Positions 19,661 to 28,013 of a DNA stretch of 64,000 nt are shown piece after piece. This DNA comes from JAXMCI01 sp046349435 (lineage in GTDB: Bacteria; Pseudomonadota; Alphaproteobacteria; Dongiales; Dongiaceae). The position numbers and the translations under genes are program-made. The notes beneath the pieces are model-generated. The model ran no database searches and was not told the origin of the DNA. It saw only the letters and a list, made by a program, of their open reading frames with translations. Every line of letters starts with the position of its first letter. Position 1 is the stretch's first letter. The stretch spans positions 62,001-126,000 of the forward strand of contig JAXMCI010000006.1 of assembly GCA_046349435.1 (NCBI GenBank), written 5' to 3'.

Positions 19661-20839
19661 ATGGAGAGCGCCGAGCCGGCGGGCAACGCGGCGAGACCGA
19701 CCGGGCCGGAGGGTCGCAAGCCGGTGCTCGAGCCCTGGCGCGATCCGGCGGCCCAGCCCTACATCCGCATCCAGAACGTCACCAAGAAATTCGGCGATTT
19801 CGTCGCCGTCTCCGACGTCTCGCTGTCGATCTATCGCGGCGAGCTGTTCTCCCTGCTCGGCGGCTCGGGCTGCGGCAAGACCACGCTGCTGCGCATGCTG
19901 GCCGGCTTCGAGCAGCCGAGCTCGGGCAAGATCTTCATCGACGGCACCGACATGGCCGGCACCCCGCCCTACGACCGGCCGGTCAACATGATGTTCCAGT
20001 CCTACGCGCTGTTCCCGCACATGACCGTGGAGCAGAACGTCGCGTTCGGGCTGAAGCAGGACCGCCTGCCGTCGGCGCAGATCGCGCGCAAGGTGGCCGA
20101 CATCCTCGACCTCGTCCAGATGCGCGCCTTCGCCAAGCGCAAGCCGCACCAGCTCTCCGGCGGCCAGCGCCAGCGCGTGGCGCTGGCCCGCAGCCTGGTC
20201 AAGCAGCCCAAGCTGCTGCTGCTCGACGAGCCGCTCGGCGCGCTCGACAAGAAGCTGCGCGAGGCCACCCAGTTCGAGCTGGTCAACATCCAGGAGCAGC
20301 TCGGCGTCACCTTCATCGTGGTCACCCACGACCAGGAGGAGGCGATGACCCTGTCGAGCCGGATCGGCGTGATGAACGCCGGCCAGATCGTCCAGGTCGG
20401 CACGCCGCAGGAGATCTACGAGTATCCGGCGACCCGCTTCGTCGCCGACTTCATCGGCTCGGTCAACATGTTCGAGGGGCGCGTCGTCGAGGACGAGCCC
20501 GACTACGTGCTGATCCACTCCGAGGAGGCCGGCGGCAACCTGTACATCAGCCACGGCATCAGCTGCCCGCCCGGCGCCAGGGCCTGGGTCGCCATCCGGC
20601 CGGAGAAGATCGTCGCCTCGCGCGAGCTGCCGGCCACCGACTACAACCGGCTGGCCGGCACCGTCCAGGACATCGCCTATCTCGGCGACCTGTCGATCTA
20701 CCGGGTCAAGCTCGATACCGGCCGCGTCGTCCAGGTCACCATGCCCAACCAGATGCGCTCGGCCGAGCAGCGGCTGACCTGGGAGGACCGGGTCTATCTG
20801 ACCTGGCACCCGACCAGCGCCGTCGTGCTGATGTCATGA
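19661..20839 (+). CDS. potG: Polyamine ABC transporter ATP-binding protein
   Basis: This is the cytoplasmic ATPase of the importer. It has Walker A GGSGCGKTT (about 67-75), a Q-loop in FQSYALF, signature LSGGQRQR, Walker B LLLLDEPLGALD and the switch His in VVTHDQEEA. A C-terminal TOBE domain (IRPEKI...) follows. The ATG at 19661 (392 residues) is chosen, since PotG proteins begin with a short variable tail before YIRIQNVTKKFGDF; upstream in-frame codons would extend into non-conserved sequence. It is followed after 46 bp by potH. Confidence 0.92.
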   Translation: MESAEPAGNAARPTGPEGRKPVLEPWRDPAAQPYIRIQNVTKKFGDFVAVSDVSLSIYRGELFSLLGGSGCGKTTLLRMLAGFEQPSSGKIFIDGTDMAGTPPYDRPVNMMFQSYALFPHMTVEQNVAFGLKQDRLPSAQIARKVADILDLVQMRAFAKRKPHQLSGGQRQRVALARSLVKQPKLLLLDEPLGALDKKLREATQFELVNIQEQLGVTFIVVTHDQEEAMTLSSRIGVMNAGQIVQVGTPQEIYEYPATRFVADFIGSVNMFEGRVVEDEPDYVLIHSEEAGGNLYISHGISCPPGARAWVAIRPEKIVASRELPATDYNRLAGTVQDIAYLGDLSIYRVKLDTGRVVQVTMPNQMRSAEQRLTWEDRVYLTWHPTSAVVLMS

Positions 20840-20885
20840 GCCGGCGCAAATCTCTCCCGCTCCCGCCGCGCGGGCGCGGGGAACG

Positions 20886-21896
20886 ATGACCGCGCTCGAC
20901 GCCGCTGCCGCGCCCGCCGCGCCGCGCTCGCGCGGCGCCCTGCTGCGCCGCCTCGGCGGCCGGCTCGGCATCACCGGGCGCGGGCTGGTCATCGCCGTTC
21001 CCTTCATCTGGCTGCTGCTGTTCTTCGCCGCGCCCTTCGTCATCGTCGCCAAGCTCTCGGTCTCGCAGCCGGCGATCGCGCTGCCGCCCTACACGCCGCT
21101 GATCCAGTTCGCCGACGAAGGCTCGATCAAGCCACCCGGGCAGGACGACGCTGTCGACGTCACCAAGGGCTTCTACGTCCAGGCCAGCCTCGACAATTTC
21201 GGCCGGCTGCTGGAGGACTCGCTCTACTACGTCGCCTACCTCAACTCCCTCAAGGTGGCGGCGATCTCGACGGTGCTCTGCCTGCTGCTGGGCTATCCGA
21301 TCGCCTACGGCATCGCGCGGGCCTCGCCGACCGCGCGCAACGCCCTGCTGATGCTGGTGATCCTGCCCTTCTGGACGTCGTTCCTGATCCGCGTCTATGC
21401 CTGGGTCGGAATCCTCAAGAACAACGGCGTGATCAACAACGTCCTGACCGGGCTCGGCATCATCGACCAGCCGCTGGCGATGATGAACACCGACTTCGCC
21501 GTCTATGTCGGCATCGTCTACTCCTACCTGCCCTTCATGATCCTGCCGCTCTACGCCAACCTCGAGAAGATGGACCTGACCCTGCTCGAGGCGGCGTCGG
21601 ACCTCGGCTGCCGGCCCTGGAAGGCGTTTCTCGCCATCACCCTGCCGCTCTCCATGCCCGGCGTCGTCGCCGGCTCGATGCTGGTCTTCATCCCCGCGGT
21701 CGGCGAGTTCGTCATCCCCGAGCTGCTCGGCGGCCCGGACAGCCTGATGATCGGCCGGGTGCTGTGGAACGAGTTCTTCAGCAACCGCGACTGGCCGACC
21801 GCCTCGGCGGTGGCGATCGCCATCCTCGTCCTGCTGATCGCGCCGATCATGCTGTTCCAGCACTACCAGGCGCGGCAGGCGGAGGCCGGGGCGTGA
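20886..21896 (+). CDS. potH: Polyamine ABC transporter permease PotH
   Basis: An inner-membrane permease of 336 residues with about six transmembrane helices; the first is at about 36-58 (VIAVPFIWLLLFFAAPFVIV). The binding-protein-dependent transport signature EAASDLGCRPWKAFLAITLPLSMPG (about 236-260) contacts PotG. The NNGVINN loop is typical of PotB/PotH. A GGGGAACG ribosome site precedes the ATG. Its stop overlaps the potI start by 4 nt (GTGA). Confidence 0.93.
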   Translation: MTALDAAAAPAAPRSRGALLRRLGGRLGITGRGLVIAVPFIWLLLFFAAPFVIVAKLSVSQPAIALPPYTPLIQFADEGSIKPPGQDDAVDVTKGFYVQASLDNFGRLLEDSLYYVAYLNSLKVAAISTVLCLLLGYPIAYGIARASPTARNALLMLVILPFWTSFLIRVYAWVGILKNNGVINNVLTGLGIIDQPLAMMNTDFAVYVGIVYSYLPFMILPLYANLEKMDLTLLEAASDLGCRPWKAFLAITLPLSMPGVVAGSMLVFIPAVGEFVIPELLGGPDSLMIGRVLWNEFFSNRDWPTASAVAIAILVLLIAPIMLFQHYQARQAEAGA

Positions 21897-22756
21897 CCCG
21901 CCGGCTCTCGACCTTCGTGCTGGTCATGCTGGGGATCGGCTTCGCCTTCCTCTACGGCCCGATCGTCTCGCTGATCATCTTCTCCTTCAACGAGTCGAAG
22001 CTGGTCACCGTCTGGGGCGGCTTCTCGGTCAAGTGGTACGGCGAGCTGGCGCGGGACGGCCAGGTGCTGGGCGCGGCCGCGCTCAGCCTGGAGATCGCCG
22101 CGCTCAGCGCCACCTTCGGCATCATCCTCGGCACCATCGCCGGCTTCGTGCTGGCCCGCTTCGGGCCGTTCCGCGGCCGCACCCTCTTCACCGGCATGGT
22201 GACCTCGCCGCTGGTCATGCCGGAGGTCATCACCGGGCTGTCGCTGCTGCTGCTGTTCGTCGCGCTGGAGCAGGCGATCGGCTGGCCCAAGGGACGCGGC
22301 CTGACCACCATCGTGATCGCCCACACCACCTTCACCATGGCCTATGCCACGGTGGTCATGCAGTCGCGGCTGTCGAGCCTCGACCGCTCGCTCGACGAGG
22401 CGGCGCAGGATCTCGGCGCCCGGCCGCTCAAGGTGTTCTTCGTCATCACCCTGCCGATCGTCTTCCCGGCGATCCTGTCGGGCTGGCTGCTCTCCTTCAC
22501 CCTGTCGCTCGACGACCTGGTGACCTCGAGCTTCGTCACCGGCCCGGGCGCCACCACCCTGCCGATGGTGATCTTCTCGAAGGTGCGGCTCGGCCTCAAT
22601 CCGGAGATCAACGCGCTCGCCACCATCATCATCGCCATCGTGGCGGTCGGGGTGGTGCTGGCCAGCCTGCTGATGGCCGGCCAGGAGCGCCGCCGCCAGC
22701 GCGACGTGCAGCTGGCGCTGCAGGCCGGGGGATCCGGCAAGCCGGCCGACGCCTGA
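21893..22756 (+). CDS. potI: Polyamine ABC transporter permease PotI
   Basis: The second permease of the importer, 287 residues with six predicted membrane segments. It starts with a GTG that overlaps the potH stop, so it is translationally coupled. The N-terminus LYGPIVSLIIFSFNESKLVTVWGGFSVKWY is the PotC/PotI hallmark, and EAAQDLGARPLKVFFVITLPIVFPA is the coupling-loop motif. It ends 13 bp from the convergent corA gene. Confidence 0.93.
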   Translation: MTRRLSTFVLVMLGIGFAFLYGPIVSLIIFSFNESKLVTVWGGFSVKWYGELARDGQVLGAAALSLEIAALSATFGIILGTIAGFVLARFGPFRGRTLFTGMVTSPLVMPEVITGLSLLLLFVALEQAIGWPKGRGLTTIVIAHTTFTMAYATVVMQSRLSSLDRSLDEAAQDLGARPLKVFFVITLPIVFPAILSGWLLSFTLSLDDLVTSSFVTGPGATTLPMVIFSKVRLGLNPEINALATIIIAIVAVGVVLASLLMAGQERRRQRDVQLALQAGGSGKPADA

Positions 22757-22769
22757 GCGCCGGCCGCGG

Positions 22770-23765
22770 CTACAGCCAGCCGCGCAGGCGGAACCAGAGC
22801 AGCGGGCCGACCGCGCTCAGCAGGATCAGCGCCAGCCCGAAGGGATAGCCCCAGGCCCAGTGCAGCTCGGGCATGTCGACGAAGTTCATGCCGTAGACGC
22901 TGGCCACCAGGGTCGGCGGCACGCCGACCACCGAGACCACGGTCATCACCTTGATGATGTTGCTCTGCTCGATGTTGATCAGGCCGAGGGTCGCGTCGAG
23001 CAGCAGCTGGACCTTGTTGGTCAGGTGGTTGTCGTAGTCGCTGAGCGACGCGATGTCCTGGCGCAGCGTCTTGAGCCGCGGCTTGACCTCCGAGGGCAGC
23101 CAGGGACCGGCCAGCCCGACCACGTAGGGCACGATGCGGGCGAGGCTCAGCAGGCTGTCGCGGACCTTCGAGGCGAGGTCGCCGCCGCGGCCGATCTGGC
23201 GCAGCATCTCGCGCAGGTCGGCACCCTCGCGGGCCGGCCGGCGGGCCTGTCCCTTGACCGCCGTCTCGACCCGGAAGATGCGCTGCGAGGCGGCGTCGAG
23301 GTCGCTGCCGATGCGCTCCAGCACGTCGGCCATGCGGTCGACGATCGCCTCGAGCAGGCCGACGAAGGCGCCGGCGCTGCTCGGATGCGCGATGTCGGAG
23401 CGCGCCGCCCGCTCGGCGAAGGTGCCGAAGGCCGGCAGATCGTCGAAGCGGACGGTGACCAGGCGCTCCGGCGTGAGGATGAAGCCCACCGGCGTCGCCC
23501 GCGGCTCGGCGGTCTGCGAGCGGAACAGGATCGGCGCGCTGAGATAGAGCGCGCCGTCGATGGTGCGCAGCCGGCTCGAGCTCTCGATCTCGCTGAGCTC
23601 GGCCAGCCCCGGCAGCCGGAGGCCGGTCACCCGCTCGACATAGCGCGTCTCGACCTCGTCGGGGCTGAGCAGGTCGATCCAGGTGACGTCGGCCGGCAGG
23701 ATCGGCTGGCTGAGATCCTCCGGCGGCGCGCAGCGGTCGCCGCCGCGGGTGTGCAGCCGGATCAT
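22770..23765 (-). CDS. corA: CorA-type magnesium/cobalt transport protein
   Basis: A pentameric divalent-cation channel of the inner membrane. The 331-residue protein has a large cytosolic funnel domain and two C-terminal transmembrane helices. The universal YGMNF pore-entry motif is at about 291-295, and the ELHWAWGYPFG loop follows. The ATG overlaps the stop of the upstream Rieske oxygenase gene (ATGA), so the two are coupled. An NRAMP-related transporter lies just upstream on the same strand, which strengthens the metal-transport theme. Confidence 0.93.
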   Translation of the reverse strand: MIRLHTRGGDRCAPPEDLSQPILPADVTWIDLLSPDEVETRYVERVTGLRLPGLAELSEIESSSRLRTIDGALYLSAPILFRSQTAEPRATPVGFILTPERLVTVRFDDLPAFGTFAERAARSDIAHPSSAGAFVGLLEAIVDRMADVLERIGSDLDAASQRIFRVETAVKGQARRPAREGADLREMLRQIGRGGDLASKVRDSLLSLARIVPYVVGLAGPWLPSEVKPRLKTLRQDIASLSDYDNHLTNKVQLLLDATLGLINIEQSNIIKVMTVVSVVGVPPTLVASVYGMNFVDMPELHWAWGYPFGLALILLSAVGPLLWFRLRGWL

Positions 23766-24952
23766 CCGGCCTTGGCCGCCGGCAGCGCGTCGCGCCCGAG
23801 CATCCGGGCGACGATGCGGCGCTGGAAGTGGTGGACGGCCTGCTCCTGGGCCGGCGAGAAGCGGCCGCCGGTCGCCGCCGGCGAGGCGTGCCCCTGCTGC
23901 AGCCGCTCGACCACCTCGATGTCCTCGCGGAACACCCCGTCCCAGCGCTCGACGATGTGCTCGCGCAGCGCGCCGAAGCGCTCCTCCAGCGCCGCCTCGC
24001 CGAAGAAGTAGATGTCGAAGCGCTCGCGGGTGCGGCCGGGGGCGAGCGGGATCACGTCGATGATGTAGAAGTGATCGGCCTGCAGGCCGGTCATCAGGTT
24101 GGGCAGCAGCACCGGGTACTCCGCCCGCACCGCGTCGCCGGCCGGCAGGTCGGGACCCGGCAGCCTGACCCCCTCGAAGTCGCCCGGCGCATAGCGCTCG
24201 GTGCCCTGGCCGCAGATGTCGGGGCCGGCGAAGAAGCAGTAGTGGTCGTCGACCCGCGAGTAGCTGTTGAGGCCGGGATGGACCCAGGTCAGGTGGTAGC
24301 TCTCGAGGTAGTTCTCGACCGCGTGCTTCCAGTTGGTCGCGAGCTCGTAGGTCCGGCTGCCGCCGAAGCGGAGCTGGCCGAGGTCCCAGGCGCTCCAGCG
24401 CTCGGTCAGCGGGCGCAGGAACTGCTCCAGCGGCGGCGCCTCGCCGTCGAGGTTGACGAAGACCAGGCCGGCCCAGCTCGCCGCCCGCACCGGCTTCAGG
24501 CCGAGCGCCCCCTTGTCCAGCCCGGCGCAGCTCGCCACCCCCGGGCCGCCGATGTCGGGCGTGCGCAGCAGCCGGCCGTCGAGGTCGTAGCTCCAGGCGT
24601 GATAGGGGCAGGTGATGGTCGGGCCGGGCCGCCCGCCCTCGCGCACCAGCAGCGCGTTGCGGTGGCTGCAGACATTGTGGAAGGCGCGGATCTCGCCGGC
24701 CCGGTTGCGGGTCAGCAGCAGCGGCCGGCCGGCCACCGTCACCGCCCGCCGGGCGCCCGGCTCGGGCAGCTCGGCGGCCGCCCCGGCATAGACCCAGCCG
24801 GGGGCGAAGAGCAGCTCCTGCTCGAGCGCCAGGAACTCGTCGCTGGTATAGGCGATCGAGGGCAGGCCGGTGGCCGCCTCGGTCGGCCGCTCGAGCCCGG
24901 CGAGCGCCGCGCGCGACAGGATTTCCTCGACCCGCACCGAGCTCGCTGCCAT
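23762..24952 (-). CDS. Rieske non-heme iron oxygenase, alpha subunit (choline/carnitine monooxygenase-like)
   Basis: A terminal oxygenase of 396 residues. The Rieske [2Fe-2S] ligands are Cys95-x-His97 and Cys115-x2-His118 (CPYHAW). The mononuclear iron site lies in ENYLESYHLTWVHP with His220 and His225. The NYLE(S/C)YH pattern and overall length match single-component aromatic/quaternary-amine oxygenases such as choline, glycine-betaine or carnitine monooxygenase alpha subunits. The reductase partner is not in the window. It sits between an NRAMP-like gene and corA with a 4-nt overlap to corA. The substrate is unknown; a quaternary amine is a fair guess. Confidence 0.85.
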   Translation of the reverse strand: MAASSVRVEEILSRAALAGLERPTEAATGLPSIAYTSDEFLALEQELLFAPGWVYAGAAAELPEPGARRAVTVAGRPLLLTRNRAGEIRAFHNVCSHRNALLVREGGRPGPTITCPYHAWSYDLDGRLLRTPDIGGPGVASCAGLDKGALGLKPVRAASWAGLVFVNLDGEAPPLEQFLRPLTERWSAWDLGQLRFGGSRTYELATNWKHAVENYLESYHLTWVHPGLNSYSRVDDHYCFFAGPDICGQGTERYAPGDFEGVRLPGPDLPAGDAVRAEYPVLLPNLMTGLQADHFYIIDVIPLAPGRTRERFDIYFFGEAALEERFGALREHIVERWDGVFREDIEVVERLQQGHASPAATGGRFSPAQEQAVHHFQRRIVARMLGRDALPAAKAG

Positions 24953-25031
24953 CGCACTCTCCCCGCGCCGCCGCGCGATCTAATCCCGGCGGCGAAGCGG
25001 GGGCAAGCCGGAACTGGCCGCAGGACGAATC

Positions 25032-26315
25032 CTAGAGGGTGAGCAACAGCCCGGCCGCGGCCAGCGCCATCGCCAGGGTGGAGAGCCAGCCCATGGTGCG
25101 CAGCGCCCGGCCGAGCACGAACTGGCCCATCACGGCGGGCCGGCAGGCCAGCCGCATCATCACGGCCATCACCGGCACGGCCACCACCCCGTTGATCACC
25201 GCGCTCCAGATCAGCGCCTTGATCGGGTCGATCGGCGAGACGTTGAGCGCGACGCCGATCGCGGTCGCCACCGCGATGGCGCCGTAGAAGCGCCGCGCCT
25301 TGCCCGGCGCCCGGGCCAGCCCGACCGGCCAGCGCATCGCCTCGCCCAGCGCGTAGGCGGCCGAGCCGGCCAGCACCGGCAACGCCAGCAGGCCGGTGCC
25401 GATGATGCCGACCGCGAACACGACGAAGGCGAAGGGCCCGGCCACCGGCCGCAACGCCTCGGCCGCCTGCGCCGAGGTCGCGATGTCGGTGATGCCGTGG
25501 GCGTTCAGCGTCGCCGCCGTGGTGAAGACGATGAACAGCGCGATGAGGTTGGAGAAGCCCATCCCGACATAGGTGTCCCAGCGGATCCGGATGAGCTCGG
25601 CCGGTGCCTGGCGCGGCGCCTCGATCAGCGGCTGCTTGACCGGGCTCTCCTCTTCCTCCTCGACCTCCTGCTCGGCCTGCCAGAAGAAGAGATAGGGGCT
25701 GATCGTGGTGCCGAGCACGGCCACCATGCCGGTGACGTAGTGGCTGGTCAGCTCCGGCGCGGGCAGCAGCACGGCGGCGAGCGCGTGGCCCCAGGGGACG
25801 TGCACGACGAAGACGGTGGCGACATAGGCGAACAGCGACAGGGTCAGCCACTTCAGCACGCTGGCGTAGCGCGAGTAGCGCACGAAGATCTCGAGCAGCG
25901 CGCTGGCCGTGCCGAAGCCGATCACGTAGAGCAACGCCGGCCCGCCGACCAGCAGCTGCAGGGCCGCGGCCATGGCGCCGAGATCGGCGCCGAGGTTGAT
26001 CGTGTTGGCGATGCACAGCAGCCCGACCACGCCATAGAGCAGCCAGGGCGGCGCATGGCGCCGCAGGTTGCCGGCGACGCCGTGGCCGGTGACCCGGCCG
26101 ATCCGGGCGCTGATCTCCTGGATGGCGCTCATCAGGGGATAGCTGAACACCAGCATCCAGCCCATGCCGTAGCCGAACTGGGCGCCGACCTGGGAGTAGG
26201 TGGCGATGCCGCTCGGGTCGTCGTCGGAGGCGCCGGTGGTGAGCCCCGGGCCGAGCACGGCCAGCAGCGGTGGCCGCTCCGGCTGCTTGATCTCGGTTCG
26301 CGTTGCCTCGACCAT
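25032..26315 (-). CDS. NRAMP-related divalent metal transporter with altered metal site
   Basis: A polytopic inner-membrane transporter of the NRAMP fold, 427 residues, starting at the ATG at 26313-26315 behind GGGAAG. The TM1 motif is DDDPSGIATYSQVGAQFGYG (about 31-50) instead of the DPGN of Mn/Fe transporters, so the Asp is kept but the Asn is Gly. In TM6 the canonical M-P-H is S206-P207-Y208. The loss of the metal-binding Met and Asn points to the NRAMP-related magnesium-type branch rather than a Mn/Fe importer. An acidic loop (QEVEEEEES, about 216-224) follows TM6. It is upstream of the Rieske gene and corA on the same strand. Confidence 0.85.
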   Translation of the reverse strand: MVEATRTEIKQPERPPLLAVLGPGLTTGASDDDPSGIATYSQVGAQFGYGMGWMLVFSYPLMSAIQEISARIGRVTGHGVAGNLRRHAPPWLLYGVVGLLCIANTINLGADLGAMAAALQLLVGGPALLYVIGFGTASALLEIFVRYSRYASVLKWLTLSLFAYVATVFVVHVPWGHALAAVLLPAPELTSHYVTGMVAVLGTTISPYLFFWQAEQEVEEEEESPVKQPLIEAPRQAPAELIRIRWDTYVGMGFSNLIALFIVFTTAATLNAHGITDIATSAQAAEALRPVAGPFAFVVFAVGIIGTGLLALPVLAGSAAYALGEAMRWPVGLARAPGKARRFYGAIAVATAIGVALNVSPIDPIKALIWSAVINGVVAVPVMAVMMRLACRPAVMGQFVLGRALRTMGWLSTLAMALAAAGLLLTL

Positions 26316-26492
26316 GCGTCTTCCCGAAGAATCCCGGCCAAGCCATCGCACGCCGAGCCAATGCAGTGTGCCGCCCGGAGTTCCCGCGGCACGCCGCAGC
26401 CTGCCGTCCCGAGGGTCCGGAGGAGTTCTAGCAGAGGCGCGCGACGATGCCGTCAGCCGCTGTGCCGCAGCCCCGTCCGGCAGCCACCATGG

Positions 26493-27878
26493 TCAGCGCA
26501 GCGTCGAGATCGCCACCGTGGAATCGGAGCGAGCTGCGGCCAAGAAACGCCCATCGGGCGAGAACGCGACCGAGCTCACGCCGGTTGTGGGATCGGAGTT
26601 CCTGAGGCCGATCGTCCGGATTTGCGCACCCGTCCGCGCGTTCCACAGGATCACCCTGCCATCGCCGCCGCTTCCGGCCAGGACCTCGCCCGCCGGAGCG
26701 AAGGCGACCGACTTGACCATGCTGTCATGACCGGTCAGCGCCCGCAGGAACTCACCGGAGCCGGCCGCCCACACTCGAATGGTGCCGTCGCCGCTTCCTG
26801 ATGCGAGCAAGGTGCCGTCGGCCGAGAAGGCCAGGGCCAGAACCGGCTGACGGTGACCGTGCAGGGTTCGAATCTGACGCCGGGCAGCGATGTCCCACAG
26901 GGTGATCGTCCCATCGGCTTGACCTGACGCCAGGACCGTGCCGTCGGCGGAGAATGCGATGGCGTTCACCTGGCCCTCGGCGTCCCCGAGAACCCCTGAC
27001 CTCGCCCCGGACGGGACCTGCCAGAGGCCTATCGGCTGGCCCAGCCCGGCGGAGGCGAGCAGCCGTCCGCTCGGGTCGAATGCCACTGCGCGCACCACGC
27101 CGTCGCCCGCCTCCAGCCTCGCCACCATGCGCCCGCTGGCCACCTCCCAGAGACGCACGGACCGGTCGGCGCCGGCCGATGCGAGAATGCCGCCATCGGG
27201 CGAAAACCGGACGCAGAACACCACGCCCGAATGCCCGGAGAGGCTGTGGAGCTGGGCTCCCGCGAGGATGTCCCAGAGCCTCACCGTGCGGTCGAAGCTG
27301 CCGGAGGCCACCAGCCTGCCATCGGCAGAGAAGGCGACCGAGGTGACGACATTGGCGTGCCCGGACAGGATCCGATTGCCCTCGGCATCGATCGATATGA
27401 CGGGCGACGGCCCGGCCTCGAGCTCCACCCATCGCTGGCTGGCTGATGCGATGTTGGCCGCCACGTTCCTCTTCCACTCCTCGAGGCCCGACTTGTCGGC
27501 GTTCAGGTACAGCTTGCCATTGACGATCGCCCATGCCTCGGGGTCGGCTGGGACCGATCGCCCGGACACCATGGCGCCCGCGCAGAATCCGCCGAACTGG
27601 GGCGCATAGCGTTGCGGCGACGATGCGAAGAGGTCGCGATGGGTCGCGCTCGCGAACCACCACCGGGCGCCGCGCCATACATACTCGTAGCGGCTGTCGC
27701 CCTTGACCGGCCGATGCTCAAGGAAATAGGCGACCGTATCGTAGCCGCGGATCGCAACCTTGTCGGAATTCGCGTTGACGAGGCCCGTGTCATCGGCCCT
27801 CGTCGAGGGGACGAGCAAGGCGACTGCAAGCAGCGCCAATAGGGCGCCGAAGACTCCCCACCGGTTTCTGCCTGACAT
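26493..27878 (-). CDS. Secreted YHS-domain / seven-WD40 beta-propeller fusion
   Basis: This 461-residue protein has an N-terminal signal or anchor segment (about 8-28, VFGALLALLAVALLVPSTRA). A YHS-like domain follows (about 38-150: IRGYDTVAYFLE, GDSRYEYVWRGARWWFAS, GGFCAGAM). Then seven WD40 repeats run from about 168 to the end, with GH...V-AFS-DG-x-LASG-x-D-x-T-x-x-LW units; the last blade is degenerate. YHS domains are associated with metal or thiol chemistry; WD40 propellers bind partners. The fusion is unusual. It is divergent from a class III cyclase/TPR gene with a shared 135-nt intergenic region, so the two may work together. Its precise function is unknown. Confidence 0.85.
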   Translation of the reverse strand: MSGRNRWGVFGALLALLAVALLVPSTRADDTGLVNANSDKVAIRGYDTVAYFLEHRPVKGDSRYEYVWRGARWWFASATHRDLFASSPQRYAPQFGGFCAGAMVSGRSVPADPEAWAIVNGKLYLNADKSGLEEWKRNVAANIASASQRWVELEAGPSPVISIDAEGNRILSGHANVVTSVAFSADGRLVASGSFDRTVRLWDILAGAQLHSLSGHSGVVFCVRFSPDGGILASAGADRSVRLWEVASGRMVARLEAGDGVVRAVAFDPSGRLLASAGLGQPIGLWQVPSGARSGVLGDAEGQVNAIAFSADGTVLASGQADGTITLWDIAARRQIRTLHGHRQPVLALAFSADGTLLASGSGDGTIRVWAAGSGEFLRALTGHDSMVKSVAFAPAGEVLAGSGGDGRVILWNARTGAQIRTIGLRNSDPTTGVSSVAFSPDGRFLAAARSDSTVAISTLR

Positions 27879-28013
27879 GGCGCCCCCCGATCTCTCCTCG
27901 AGAGCGTGCAGAAGCAGCCCGCCGGTGCCGCGACAGTCGATTCTATTGCGGCCACCTTACCAATCGAAAATGCTATACCTCGGGTGCTTCGTTGTCCAAC
28001 GACCGCAGGCGGC

